Assembly: GCA_017744515.1 (NCBI GenBank)
Contig: JAGIBF010000017.1
Span: forward strand, 62,001-126,000
DNA from: Niastella sp.
GTDB taxonomy: Bacteria > Bacteroidota > Bacteroidia > Chitinophagales > Chitinophagaceae
Direction: 5' to 3'
Length of the DNA stretch: 64,000 nucleotides
The position numbers were made by a program, and so were the translations under genes. The notes under the pieces were generated by a model. The model was not told where the DNA came from and ran no database searches. It saw only the letters and a list, made by a program, of their open reading frames with translations. This document shows positions 54,239 through 63,335 of this stretch, piece by piece. Numbering within the stretch: the first letter of the stretch is position 1; each line of letters opens with the position of its first letter.

Positions 54239-54874
54239 TTACCTAAGAGGGAACAATAGCATTATTAAATAACGTATTAAAGCATAAATACCCAATGCCA
54301 GCATCAAATAGCCCGGAAACTTGCGTATCCATTGACTTTCCCGTAGTAATTTTATTACCCTACCTGCAAGGTAGGCTACCAAAACAAGCAGGGTAAACAC
54401 CCCTGCCGATACTCCCAGTAGAAAACTATGCAATTGCAGTGGAGTAGAAAGAACGATCCAATGCTGGCTTTTGAGGTAAGCGATCATGCCGATCCAGTAA
54501 GGCATGGCCAGGGGGTTAAGGATGCCCAGCATCAGCCCGCGCCTGAAACCACTGTTCTGAAAACGCAGGGCGAGGTTGGTAGGTGGCCTGGAGGTAGACC
54601 GGATGGTAAGCAGCCCCAAAGTGATCATCACAATGGCGGCAATGAGGTGGAAGTTTTGAATAACGACAGGCGAACTGGTGATCAGGCGCTCGAAGGTTAC
54701 CGCCAGGTACGCATAGATATACTCCATGATGGCGGCGGCCAGCGCAAGACGCCAGGCAAGCCGGGCCTTGCCTTCAAGCCCAAGTTGTATAGAACTGAGA
54801 TTGATGGTGCCCGGCGTAAGCGATCCTGTAAAACTAAAAGTAAATGACAGGGCAAAATTGATCAGTGCTACCAT
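54239..54874 (-). CDS. LysE family translocator
   Basis: 211-residue inner-membrane exporter of the LysE/RhtB type. The hallmark N-terminal segment (FTGSLTPGTINLSSIQLGLE, where the T-P-G motif replaces the usual T-P-G-P) and six hydrophobic segments are present; a second motif GILNPLAMPYWIGMIAY matches the family's N-P-x-x-x-x-W region. Likely exports an amino acid or related metabolite; which one cannot be told. 13 bp before the FAD oxidoreductase and 6 bp after the rhodanese gene. Confidence 0.85.
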   Translation of the reverse strand: MVALINFALSFTFSFTGSLTPGTINLSSIQLGLEGKARLAWRLALAAAIMEYIYAYLAVTFERLITSSPVVIQNFHLIAAIVMITLGLLTIRSTSRPPTNLALRFQNSGFRRGLMLGILNPLAMPYWIGMIAYLKSQHWIVLSTPLQLHSFLLGVSAGVFTLLVLVAYLAGRVIKLLRESQWIRKFPGYLMLALGIYALIRYLIMLLFPLR

Positions 54875-54880
54875 ATACTC

Positions 54881-55267
54881 TTACTGCCCCGGTTCTAATG
54901 ATTTGCCCGCTTCTTTCCACGCTTTGATACCACCGTCGAGGTTCACCACGTTGGTAAAGCCGTTTTTTACCAGCCAGGTAGCAGCCTTATCGCCACGTAC
55001 ACCGGCCAGGCAATAAACATATACAGGTTTGCTCTTATCGAGTTTGGCAGCTTGCGCCTGAAACTGTTTTTCATCCTGCCAGTTGGCCAGCGTAGCGCCC
55101 TTTAAATGTCCTTCTTTATATTCTTCCGGTCGCCTTACGTCCAGCAACTGGACCCCTTTCACCTGCAATCCCTTTTCAAATGCTGCAGGAGAAACGTTGG
55201 TTTTGTTTTGCGCGGCAGCAGTGCCCGATACAAACAGGAGAATGAACGCTTTTAGTAGATGCTTCAT
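54881..55267 (-). CDS. exported rhodanese-like protein
   Basis: 128 residues from MKHLLKAFILLFVSG (start at 55267; the longer frame to 55519 has no protein-like composition). Signal peptide with AAAQ cleavage, then a single rhodanese domain: LLDVRRPEEYKEGHLKGA, active-site loop YCLAGVRGDKA with the catalytic Cys, and NLDGGIKAWKEAG. Transfers sulfur or acts as a thiol-handling protein in the periplasm. First gene of a probable rhodanese / LysE / oxidoreductase unit. Confidence 0.9.
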   Translation of the reverse strand: MKHLLKAFILLFVSGTAAAQNKTNVSPAAFEKGLQVKGVQLLDVRRPEEYKEGHLKGATLANWQDEKQFQAQAAKLDKSKPVYVYCLAGVRGDKAATWLVKNGFTNVVNLDGGIKAWKEAGKSLEPGQ

Positions 55268-55567
55268 GAAAGCTGGGTTTGAATGATTGATCTGTTGCCC
55301 CAAAGATACAGAAGTATTTCCGGCAGGAATAATGATGCTGTAAAACAATACTTTGATGAACCGGTGTAGTAGAAAGTAGCACCCGGTGAGATGATGTGAT
55401 GTAGTATGTTGAGGCGATGTGACGTACAATTGACGTAGACGGTGTGCATAAATAAGATATCCTTTCATTGTTACACTTGATAAGTTGTACGACACTTGCA
55501 TAGTAACTATAACCGGCACGCGAAGCCGGGCTCGCCATATTTAATAACCAATAAAACCATTACGCTT

Positions 55568-57013
55568 ATGAAACGGATCTTCTACTTCGTAATTTTACTA
55601 ACCGCACTTCTTTTTTCCGCTTCTTCTTCCATGGCACAAACCTGGCAGCTCGTTTGGCAGGATGAATTTACTAACGGTATAGGACCCGACTGGGTATTTG
55701 AAACAGGTACCGGTACTAATGGCTGGGGCAACAATGAGCTGCAATACTATCGCACCCAGAATGCCACCGTTCAAAACGGGCAGTTGGTGATCACTGCCCG
55801 CAATGAAAGCTTTGGCGGCAGGAACTACACCTCTGCAAGATTGAAAACACAGGGCCGCCGCTCCTGGCGCTATGGAAAGATCGAAGCCCGCATTGCCATG
55901 CCTGCCTTTCAGGGAGTATGGCCTGCCTTCTGGATGCTGGGCACCAACATCGGTGATGTAGGTTGGCCCGCTTGTGGTGAGATCGACATCATGGAACATG
56001 TAAACGCGGAGAACCGTACTTACGGCACCATCCATTGGGAGGTTGCCCCCGGACAAAACACCAATTACGGCGGCAATACGGCAGTGAACGTAACGGCCTT
56101 TCATCTCTATACCATCGAGTGGACCGCTTCCTCCATCAAGTGGTTTGTAGATGGCGTTCAATTCCATGAGGCCAATATCGCCAACAGCATCAATGGCACC
56201 AATGAATTTCACAACAACTTCTTCATCATTCTCAACATGGCCATCGGTGGCAACTGGCCCGGCTTCACGGTCAACAATGGAGCACTGCCCGCCAATATGT
56301 ATGTAGATTATGTGAAGGTCTATCAACAGGTTAGCGGACCTTCCAGTGTAACCATTCAGGCCGAGAATTACAGCAATATGCAGGGTATACAAACAGAAAC
56401 CTGTACCGATGCTGGTGGCGGACAGAATGTAGGCTACATCGATGCCACCGACTGGATGGCTTACAACAGCATCAATTTTCCCACTTCAGGCAGTTATCTG
56501 GTTGAGTACCGCGTAGCCAGTCAGAATGGCGGCGGCGCCTTATCACTCGACCTGAATGCTGGTTCCATTCAATTAGGCTCACTGGCTGTACCGTCTACAG
56601 GAGGATGGCAAAACTGGACTACCATTTCACATACAGTGAATGTAGCCAATGCCGGCACGTACAATGTAGGCGTATATGCCCAGGCCGGAGGCTGGAACCT
56701 CAACTGGATACGCATCACCAAACAAGGAAGCTCACTACTGACTGCGAACACTGCTACTTCAGGTGAAGTGCAGCAGGAAGACGCCGGCAACAACTTTACC
56801 ATATTCCCCAACCCCGTAAAAGATGAGCTGAGGATCGCTACCAGTGAAAACCTGGTGGGGGGATTACTGCGCATATACGACATCATGGGACGCCAGGTAT
56901 TGATTGCCACCCAGGCCACCAATCGTGTCAATGTAGCGAAACTGCCCACCGGCGTGTACACCTTGTTATTTACAAAAGATGGTAAGACCATCAGCCGGCG
57001 ATTTATCAAGTAA
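55568..57013 (+). CDS. secreted GH16 beta-glucanase with CBM6 and T9SS tail
   Basis: Endo-beta-1,3(4)-glucanase-like enzyme. About 481 residues from MKRIFYFVILLTALLF (55568); the frame continues upstream to 55496 but that part is not protein-like. After the signal peptide the GH16 jelly roll runs to about residue 255 with the catalytic motif GEIDIMEHV (E138, D140, E143). A CBM6 module follows (VTIQAENYSNMQGIQTE, ATDWMAYNSINFP, GGWNLNWIRI), then a type IX C-terminal sorting domain (FPNPVKDELRIATSEN ... GVYTLLFTKDGKTISRRFIK). So it is exported by T9SS to the surface or medium. Its CBM6 is nearly the same as that of the next gene. Confidence 0.92.
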   Translation: MKRIFYFVILLTALLFSASSSMAQTWQLVWQDEFTNGIGPDWVFETGTGTNGWGNNELQYYRTQNATVQNGQLVITARNESFGGRNYTSARLKTQGRRSWRYGKIEARIAMPAFQGVWPAFWMLGTNIGDVGWPACGEIDIMEHVNAENRTYGTIHWEVAPGQNTNYGGNTAVNVTAFHLYTIEWTASSIKWFVDGVQFHEANIANSINGTNEFHNNFFIILNMAIGGNWPGFTVNNGALPANMYVDYVKVYQQVSGPSSVTIQAENYSNMQGIQTETCTDAGGGQNVGYIDATDWMAYNSINFPTSGSYLVEYRVASQNGGGALSLDLNAGSIQLGSLAVPSTGGWQNWTTISHTVNVANAGTYNVGVYAQAGGWNLNWIRITKQGSSLLTANTATSGEVQQEDAGNNFTIFPNPVKDELRIATSENLVGGLLRIYDIMGRQVLIATQATNRVNVAKLPTGVYTLLFTKDGKTISRRFIK

Positions 57014-57057
57014 GTGATTTGCAGAATGCCTGTATCAACATCATGGAGTTAAACTAA

Positions 57058-57120
57058 TGTCACCTGAGCGCAGCCTCACTCTGAGCTCAACTTGTCACCC
57101 TGAGCTGTCGAAGGGTTGTC
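57058..57120. repeat. REP-like repeat between GH16 and GH18
   Basis: Contains GTCACCCTGAGC and CTGTCGAAGGGTTG, the same motif family as the cluster at 35525-35685. It lengthens the open frame upstream of the chitinase artificially. Confidence 0.65.
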
Positions 57121-57197
57121 TAAGGTCGGCTCATCCTTGGCTGACATTGTATTACTCCATGATACGGCATTGCATTCTTTCATCTAAAAACCATATC

Positions 57198-58781
57198 ATG
57201 AAGAAGTCTTCTATCCTTATCATCCTTTTGTTCTTAAGTATCCAATTATCTTTTGCCCAATTCAGGGTCGTAGGCTATATGCCTTCCTGGGCTGGCAGTG
57301 TAAACTCCATTCAGTACAGTAAACTCACGCACATCAACTATGCATTTCTGCTGCCCACCTCCACAGGAGGGCTACAGGCCATCGAGAATCCTTCCAAGCT
57401 CCAAAGCCTGGTAACGCTGGCCCACAACAATGGCAAGAAAGTGTTGATCGCCGTGGGCGGTTGGAACAATGGCGACGATGGTGCATTCGAAAGCCTTGCT
57501 GCCAACAGCACCTACCGCAACAATTTTGTCAACAACCTGATCAACTTTACAAACCAGTACAACCTCGATGGTATCGACATCGACTGGGAGTACCCCGATA
57601 ATGGCGCTTCGGCCAACAACTATGCTGCACTGATGCAGCAGTTGTCTACCGAAATGCACAACAGAGGTAAGCTCCTCACTGCTGCAGTGGTAGCTGTCAA
57701 TGGCAGTAGTATTCTCAGTAGTGTATTCAACATGGTGGACTTTCTGAACCTGATGGCATACGATGCCAATAGCTTCGACCATTCTACCTACAGCTATGCG
57801 CAGCAATCCATCAACTATTGGAAGGGCAGGGGATTGCCCGCTTCCAAAGTGGTATTGGGTGTTCCCTTCTATGGCCGGCCAAGTTGGGAATCATTTTCCG
57901 CGTTGGTGAATCGTGGCGCCAGCCCCTTTGCCGATGTATACCAGGGTGTCGGCTACAATGGTATCAATACCATCAAAAGTAAAACGAACCTTGCCTTCGA
58001 CCAGGGCAACGGTATCATGATCTGGGAACTGTCGCAGGATGCTACGGGCGCCAACTCGTTGCTGTCGGCCATTAATGAAGTAGTGGTGCAGCGCACAGGT
58101 GGCGGTAATTCCATCACCATCCAGGCCGAAAGCTACAACAGCATGTCGGGCATACAGACAGAAGCCTGTACCGATGCCGGTGGCGGACAAAATGTAGGCT
58201 ACATAGATGCCTCCGACTGGATGGCCTTCTACAACATCAACTTCCCCGTAAGCGGCACGTATAAAGTCGAATACCGCGTAGCCAGCCTGAACGGTGGCGG
58301 CACCTTGTCACTCGACCTGAACGCCGGTACCATTCAACTCGGCGCACTGGCGGTTCCTTCAACGGGCGGCTGGCAAAACTGGACCACCATTACACATAAC
58401 GTGTACGTCAATGCAGGAACGTACAATGTAGGTGTATTTGCCCAGGCCGGTGGATGGAACCTCAACTGGTTGCGCATCACACGGCCCGCAACAGGCTTAA
58501 TGACTGCGGCAGAAAATCCACAGACGGAAAAGACAACTAAAGATGATGCTGCTTCCGGTAAGTGGGTCCTGTTCCCGAATCCTGTTCAGCATCAACTGAA
58601 TATCATGGCAGGAGAAGATATTACCGGCGGTAGCATACGGGTGGTCGACATTGCTGGTCGCCAGGTGTTGGCGCCGAGGGCGGCTACCTATAAAGTAGAC
58701 GTATCGCATCTCGCGCCCGGTACATATACCCTCATCTTTACAAAGAAAGACAGAACAGTAACCAAACAATTTGTGAAGTAG
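57198..58781 (+). CDS. secreted GH18 chitinase with CBM6 and T9SS tail
   Basis: About 527 residues from MKKSSILIILLFLSI (57198); the frame from 57057 to 57197 comes from the REP-like repeat and is excluded. Signal peptide, then a GH18 TIM barrel with the catalytic motif DGIDIDWEYPDN (E131) and substrate-assisting YDANSFDH, KVVLGVPFYGRP and GIMIWELSQDA. A CBM6 (ITIQAESYNSMSGIQTEACT, WNLNWLRITR) and a T9SS sorting domain (LFPNPVQHQLNIMAGED ... TLIFTKKDRTVTKQFVK) follow. Degrades chitin outside the cell. The CBM6 and tail show it was shuffled from or to the GH16 neighbour. Confidence 0.94.
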   Translation: MKKSSILIILLFLSIQLSFAQFRVVGYMPSWAGSVNSIQYSKLTHINYAFLLPTSTGGLQAIENPSKLQSLVTLAHNNGKKVLIAVGGWNNGDDGAFESLAANSTYRNNFVNNLINFTNQYNLDGIDIDWEYPDNGASANNYAALMQQLSTEMHNRGKLLTAAVVAVNGSSILSSVFNMVDFLNLMAYDANSFDHSTYSYAQQSINYWKGRGLPASKVVLGVPFYGRPSWESFSALVNRGASPFADVYQGVGYNGINTIKSKTNLAFDQGNGIMIWELSQDATGANSLLSAINEVVVQRTGGGNSITIQAESYNSMSGIQTEACTDAGGGQNVGYIDASDWMAFYNINFPVSGTYKVEYRVASLNGGGTLSLDLNAGTIQLGALAVPSTGGWQNWTTITHNVYVNAGTYNVGVFAQAGGWNLNWLRITRPATGLMTAAENPQTEKTTKDDAASGKWVLFPNPVQHQLNIMAGEDITGGSIRVVDIAGRQVLAPRAATYKVDVSHLAPGTYTLIFTKKDRTVTKQFVK

Positions 58782-58792
58782 GGAAGAGGTCG

Positions 58793-58899
58793 GATACAGC
58801 ATACAGGAGACTGAATACAGCAGAAATACAGCATCTTATAACGCCGGTTGCCGCGCAAATGATTCTGTATACTGTATTCTGTCTCCTGTATTCTTTTTT
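58793..58899. repeat. intergenic repeat of ATACAG/CTGTAT units (copy 1)
   Basis: GATACAGCATACAGGAGACT on the left faces GATTCTGTATACTGTATTCT and GTCTCCTGTATTC on the right, forming a long imperfect inverted repeat followed by TTTTTT. A second copy follows the next gene at 60396-60451. It may double as a terminator for the chitinase gene. Confidence 0.65.
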
Positions 58900-58973
58900 G
58901 ACTTCACTAATTGTATGGAAACCCTCAATTGTCGTAATAGGTATAATCTTATTCATCAACCAAACCTTGTAGT

Positions 58974-60395
58974 ATGAAACACCTTTCCTTTTCTATCTTC
59001 TGTCTCCTGTTGATCAGCCACGTGGTGGCACAAACTCCCCCTGCTACCTGGCAGGAACACTGGTTCGAACATAACCAGTTGCTCTCCAGAAAGTTTTACG
59101 ATAATGATGTGGCCGTTTATTACGACAACGATGTAAGCACTTCCGTAACCTGGCCTTATGCTTTTTGTGGCGATGTATGGCGCTACACCAAATCCGTCTA
59201 CGGCTCTTTTGGCAGCGATCCCCACATGTTTGCTATTTTCCACACCAACAAGTACAGCGGCGGTCACCCCTCCACGTATTTCGATGCCAGCCACGACAAC
59301 CGTAACGTCATTGACGTAGGCCCCGGCCCATGGACCAGCGGTGCCAACAACGACCTCGATATTGTAACCCACGAAGTAGCCCATATAGTGGAAGGCGCCA
59401 GCAAGGGCGTTAAGAATTCACCCGCCTTTGGTATCTGGGGCGATAGCAAATGGGCAGAGATATTTATCTATGATGTATACCGCGGACTGGGCCGCACGAG
59501 TGATGTAACCCGTTGGTACAACCTGATGATCAACGGCGCCAGCAGTTTTCCCCGGGCCAATACCTATTGGTTTCGTGACTGGTTTTATCCCATTTACAGT
59601 GCATATGGTGGCACACAAACGCTGAACAGGTACTTTACACTGCTCTCACAATACTTTCCAAAGAGCGGAAACGCTTACACACGCGGCATGAACTGGGGCG
59701 AGTTTATACATTTCTGGAGCGGGGCTGCCGGCGTAAACCTGAAGCCGCTGGCTACCACGGCATTTGGCTGGCCTGCCAGTTATGAAACACAGTTCAACCA
59801 GGCACGTATTGATTTTCCCTTTACCTATCCCGATGGCGCCGTAACGGTATATAAAGATTGCAGCTACGGAGGCTATGCCATTCCACTGCTGCCCGGCAGT
59901 TATACATTGGCCCAACTGCAGGCGAAAGGTATTCTCAACGATGATATTTCTTCCCTGCGCGTACAAAGCGGTTATAAGGTTACATTGTACTGGGATAACA
60001 ATTTCACCGGCACCACGCTGGTAAAAACCGCCGACGATGATTGCCTCGTAAACGAAGGCTGGAACGATAAAGCATCTTCATTGATCGTAGCTTCTACTTT
60101 CACTGTATTGAGCGAAGCCACATCACCGCTTACCGCTAAGACTTCTGCTGACGAAGTCGCCACAGGCAGTAAAGAGCTGGAGATTTATCCCAACCCGGCA
60201 CGCAATACCATATACCTCACGGCGCCGGATGATCTGTCAGGCGGGCTGGTAAGAATATACGATATCATGGGTAGACAAGTGTTGCAGGGCAAGCCGGTAT
60301 CCAACCGGCTGGACGTATCAAAACTATCCACGGGTGTATACACATTGATCTTTACCAAAGACGGAAAGTCGGTCTCAAAGCGGTTTGTAAAATAA
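58974..60395 (+). CDS. T9SS-secreted basic secretory protein-type metallopeptidase
   Basis: 473 residues. Signal peptide (FSIFCLLLISHVVAQ), then a plant BSP-like peptidase domain with the zinc motif VTHEVAHIVEGASKG (H133, E134, H137) and downstream WGDSKWAEIFIYDVYRGLG. Residues about 283-365 look like a beta/gamma-crystallin-type module (VTVYKDCSYGGYAIPLLPGS, then VTLYWDNNFTGTTLVKTADD, each with the Y-x-x-x-x-Y/F-x-G fold pattern). A T9SS sorting domain closes it (IYPNPARNTIYLTAPDDLSG ... GVYTLIFTKDGKSVSKRFVK). Likely degrades protein in fungal walls alongside the GH16 and GH18 enzymes. Confidence 0.87.
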   Translation: MKHLSFSIFCLLLISHVVAQTPPATWQEHWFEHNQLLSRKFYDNDVAVYYDNDVSTSVTWPYAFCGDVWRYTKSVYGSFGSDPHMFAIFHTNKYSGGHPSTYFDASHDNRNVIDVGPGPWTSGANNDLDIVTHEVAHIVEGASKGVKNSPAFGIWGDSKWAEIFIYDVYRGLGRTSDVTRWYNLMINGASSFPRANTYWFRDWFYPIYSAYGGTQTLNRYFTLLSQYFPKSGNAYTRGMNWGEFIHFWSGAAGVNLKPLATTAFGWPASYETQFNQARIDFPFTYPDGAVTVYKDCSYGGYAIPLLPGSYTLAQLQAKGILNDDISSLRVQSGYKVTLYWDNNFTGTTLVKTADDDCLVNEGWNDKASSLIVASTFTVLSEATSPLTAKTSADEVATGSKELEIYPNPARNTIYLTAPDDLSGGLVRIYDIMGRQVLQGKPVSNRLDVSKLSTGVYTLIFTKDGKSVSKRFVK

Positions 60396-60451
60396 AATAC
60401 AGGAGGCCACGCAAAAGATTCTGTATTCTGGCTTCTGTATCCTGTATTCTG
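60396..60451. repeat. intergenic repeat of ATACAG/CTGTAT units (copy 2)
   Basis: AATACAGGAGGCCACG faces GATTCTGTATTCTGGCTTCT and GTATCCTGTATTC. The right half aligns with that of copy 1 at 58861-58893. It sits at a convergent junction and could terminate both flanking genes. Confidence 0.65.
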
Positions 60452-60454
60452 CCT

Positions 60455-61183
60455 TCACAAATACCATTGCACCATCCTGCGCCAATACCGGGGCCGGTGC
60501 GCCTCTTCATCCCACACATACAAATGGTGTGGGATGTTTTTTTCATAGAGCGAATCACTTAATCGTTGGTTGTTCTCATAAAAAGGGTCCTCTTTACCCA
60601 CCGCCAGTTCGATCTTTAACCGCCTGATCTGCTCCAGCAGCAAAGAGTTGGTTAAATTGGGCATATACATGCTGGGCATGTTGTAATAAATATTCTCATC
60701 GAAGTAACCATTCAGCAGATCAGGGAATTTGTCTGCCGATAAAGTAAGGTCATAGCGGGAACTCATACCGGTTACCTTCGAAAAAAGCCAGGGATGGCGA
60801 AAAGCAATATTCAGCGCATGATAACCGCCAAGACTGCAACCCGCAGTGGCAATGCCGGTATGTTGAGGATTGCTATACCTGATCAGCGGAAGCACCTCTT
60901 GCAGGATATACTGTTCATATTGAAGATGTCGCTTTATCTTTTCTGCCGGATGGATCGAAGCATAGAAACTTTCCGAATCCACACTATCTACGCAAAACAC
61001 CTGGATAAAACCAGCTTCGATCTTATATCGTATAGCCTCGATGATGCGCCAGTCTTCATAATCATAAAACCGGGCAGTGCGGGTAGGGAAGAAGAGCACA
61101 GGCTCACCTGCATCCCCAAACACCAATAGCTCCATATTCCTTTGCAGGTTCGGACTAAACCATTTATGATATTCCCGTTTCAT
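60455..61183 (-). CDS. esterase family protein (alpha/beta hydrolase, Esterase D-like)
   Basis: 242 residues, cytoplasmic (no signal). Nucleophile elbow TAGCSLGGYHALNIAFRHP with catalytic Ser, strand MELLVFGDAGEPVLFFPT at the start and FYASIHPAEKI. The end carries a His near HLYVWDEEAHRPRYW as the probable catalytic base. It resembles the putative esterase group with FrsA/Esterase D similarity. The convergent BSP gene ends 60 bp away. An SGNH hydrolase gene lies upstream on the same strand, 56 bp before. Confidence 0.85.
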   Translation of the reverse strand: MKREYHKWFSPNLQRNMELLVFGDAGEPVLFFPTRTARFYDYEDWRIIEAIRYKIEAGFIQVFCVDSVDSESFYASIHPAEKIKRHLQYEQYILQEVLPLIRYSNPQHTGIATAGCSLGGYHALNIAFRHPWLFSKVTGMSSRYDLTLSADKFPDLLNGYFDENIYYNMPSMYMPNLTNSLLLEQIRRLKIELAVGKEDPFYENNQRLSDSLYEKNIPHHLYVWDEEAHRPRYWRRMVQWYL

Positions 61184-61239
61184 TGGTAAAAAGTGGTATA
61201 ATATAAACCGATCCCCGCAAAAGACGTATTATGCAATTC

Positions 61240-61836
61240 TTAAGGATTTTGCAGCAGATAGGTCAGCACAACCTTCTTCCATATCTCGTAGCCCTTATCA
61301 CTGAGGTGCAGGCCATCTTCCTGAAACAGCTCCTTCACAGGAAGCCCGGCACTATTTAGCATGGGCTCCACAATACTGATATAATGAAAAGGCAGGCCTT
61401 GCTTTTCTATTGCATTCTTTACAAGCGTATTGGTATAGTAAATATTGTTGATCATATTCCAGCGGGAAGGACTTGGCTTTACCGAGATGAAATAAAAAGA
61501 AGTATGGGGAAACCGGGTACGTACCTGTACTGTCAGTTGTTGGAAGAAGATAAATACTTCCTCGGGATGCCTGCCATCGCCCAGATCATTGTCACCCGCA
61601 TAAAAAACGATGCGTTCAGGTTGATAAGCAGGTAATATCCGTTCGAAAAACCATACACAGGCGGCCAGCGTAGAGCCACCAAAACCAAGGTTCACGGGAT
61701 GGAGCGACTTGAAGTCTTCGTATAGTGTAGTCCATAACCGGATGGAAGAACTGCCATAAAAAATTGTTTTCGGTTCGTATGCCAGCCTGCTTTTCTCCAG
61801 TTCTACACGCTGCACTTCATCTTCGTACCATATCAT
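61240..61836 (-). CDS. SGNH/GDSL-family hydrolase
   Basis: 198 residues. Block I IFYGSSSIRLWTTL carries the catalytic Ser (in place of the classical GDSL), block II NLGFGGSTLAACVWFFE the oxyanion Gly, block III YAGDNDLGDGRHPEEV the Asn, and block V EDGLHLSDKGYEIW the Asp-His pair, so all four catalytic elements are visible. No signal peptide. Probably an esterase or deacetylase on a sugar or lipid. On the same strand as the esterase gene downstream; a shared transcript is possible. Confidence 0.88.
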   Translation of the reverse strand: MIWYEDEVQRVELEKSRLAYEPKTIFYGSSSIRLWTTLYEDFKSLHPVNLGFGGSTLAACVWFFERILPAYQPERIVFYAGDNDLGDGRHPEEVFIFFQQLTVQVRTRFPHTSFYFISVKPSPSRWNMINNIYYTNTLVKNAIEKQGLPFHYISIVEPMLNSAGLPVKELFQEDGLHLSDKGYEIWKKVVLTYLLQNP

Positions 61837-61909
61837 ATATTATATTCATTTGAAGCAACTAATATAATACTATATGGTTGCAGCATACAATATTTCTATC
61901 AGTACGACT

Positions 61910-63259
61910 TCATTTTTCCTGACCTGTCATCAGCTTTAGTGCCAATGCCTTTACAGGATCATTACCCCGCAGCAGGTCGGTAATAGAAGGCTGTACAACA
62001 TGCCTGGGTATAATACCATGATCGCCTGATTGCCGGTTGATGCGAAAGGTCTCCGTGGAAATGTATGCCTGTATCTTCGTGTGTGGCAGCACTACATCAG
62101 TGGCTTCTCCAAAGATCAGGAATTTATTACCGCCCGATTCTTCCCCGATAAAAGTGGTCTGTTTACGATTCTCCAGGCAGGCGCTTACGATAGCCGAATT
62201 GGAAAAACTGCCGCCATTGATCAACACGAATAAAGAGCCGCTGAAGTGATTGCTTTGCGGTTGCAGCAGTTTGGCCTCCTTGCCGCCCAATAAATAAGAA
62301 GTAGGCGCAGTAATGAGGTAGGAGAGAAGCTGCCGGCCCGGTTCAAAATCACCACCCTGGTTATCGCGCAGGTCCAGCAGGAGGCTCCGTATGCCATGTA
62401 ATTTCAGTTGCCTGAATACACTATCGGTCACTGGTTGGAATGACTGTTTGTATACCGATTGAAGCAATGAAGTATCAAAACTCTTAATGGTAAGAACGGC
62501 AGTCTTCGTAGCTGGTTTTTCTTCCAGTATAATACCCCGCGCTTCGCCAGTTTGCACAGACTGCTTTTGTTGTCGCAACAGGCGGATGCTATCCCTTGTC
62601 AACGCTGCCACTTCCTTATGAATTAGTTTGCCGTCGCTGCCTGTTAAGTCCATAGAGAAGGTTGCAGACTGACCAAAAGCATAACTGTAATAAGCGCCAA
62701 AGTAATGATTGAGTATCCACAGCGGATAAGTCTGGTTACGCCCATCCCTGATCTGACGCTTCAGCAGTTGCGCAACGATAGCTGATGTTTCTTTGCCGTT
62801 AATGCTGGTGATGATTGCACCCGGTTGGATACTGTTATCAGTAGAGTTGTTTTCAGTAATGTAGAGCTTGCCTTTAATGTATACTACTGAAAAAGGCAGA
62901 AAGCGCCCCTGCGTACCGTTGTATGCCATTGACTGTTCACTGGGCAAAAGCATGGTATGACCATCGCAGATCTTTTCATTAAGTAAGCTGATAAGCCCAA
63001 GAAACTCTTGTTCCTGCATAGGTCCTATAATGGCCCGGTTCAGACTATCTAAAAAAGAGTTGAATTTGTCTTTAGTGGTGTAATGGTATAAGTTAGGGTG
63101 AATGCTGTCGAGCTTCGTGTTGAGAAATTGTAAATCCGCCTTCAGCTGATCGGCGGAATAGGAGCGTGCAGGATTATAAGGAGTTTCTTGCCCGGAGGAT
63201 AATAGTACAATCATTTGTAGCACGAAGAAGCAATAAATAGCCCGGATCCGGTTTTTCAT
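61910..63259 (-). CDS. S41-family (tail-specific protease-like) peptidase
   Basis: 449 residues with signal peptide (FFVLQMIVLLSSGQE). A PDZ-like segment (SIQPGAIITSINGKETSAIV) and the S41 catalytic region follow: LLLDLRDNQGGDFEPGRQLL, GGSFSNSAIVSACLENR with catalytic Ser and GEESGGNKF. Length and layout fit a periplasmic C-terminal processing peptidase relative of the kind common in Bacteroidota, usually of unknown target. Single gene, 73 bp upstream of the SGNH gene on the same strand. Confidence 0.87.
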   Translation of the reverse strand: MKNRIRAIYCFFVLQMIVLLSSGQETPYNPARSYSADQLKADLQFLNTKLDSIHPNLYHYTTKDKFNSFLDSLNRAIIGPMQEQEFLGLISLLNEKICDGHTMLLPSEQSMAYNGTQGRFLPFSVVYIKGKLYITENNSTDNSIQPGAIITSINGKETSAIVAQLLKRQIRDGRNQTYPLWILNHYFGAYYSYAFGQSATFSMDLTGSDGKLIHKEVAALTRDSIRLLRQQKQSVQTGEARGIILEEKPATKTAVLTIKSFDTSLLQSVYKQSFQPVTDSVFRQLKLHGIRSLLLDLRDNQGGDFEPGRQLLSYLITAPTSYLLGGKEAKLLQPQSNHFSGSLFVLINGGSFSNSAIVSACLENRKQTTFIGEESGGNKFLIFGEATDVVLPHTKIQAYISTETFRINRQSGDHGIIPRHVVQPSITDLLRGNDPVKALALKLMTGQEK

Positions 63260-63335
63260 TCAACTAACATACTGAATATTTCAGAAACCTTTTGTAGAAT
63301 AACTTAATATTGCCCACGCAAATTCATCGCACGGT

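Noticed and set aside
57057..57197. N-terminal 47-codon extension of the chitinase
   Set aside because: Encoded by the REP-like repeat; a normal signal peptide begins at 57198.
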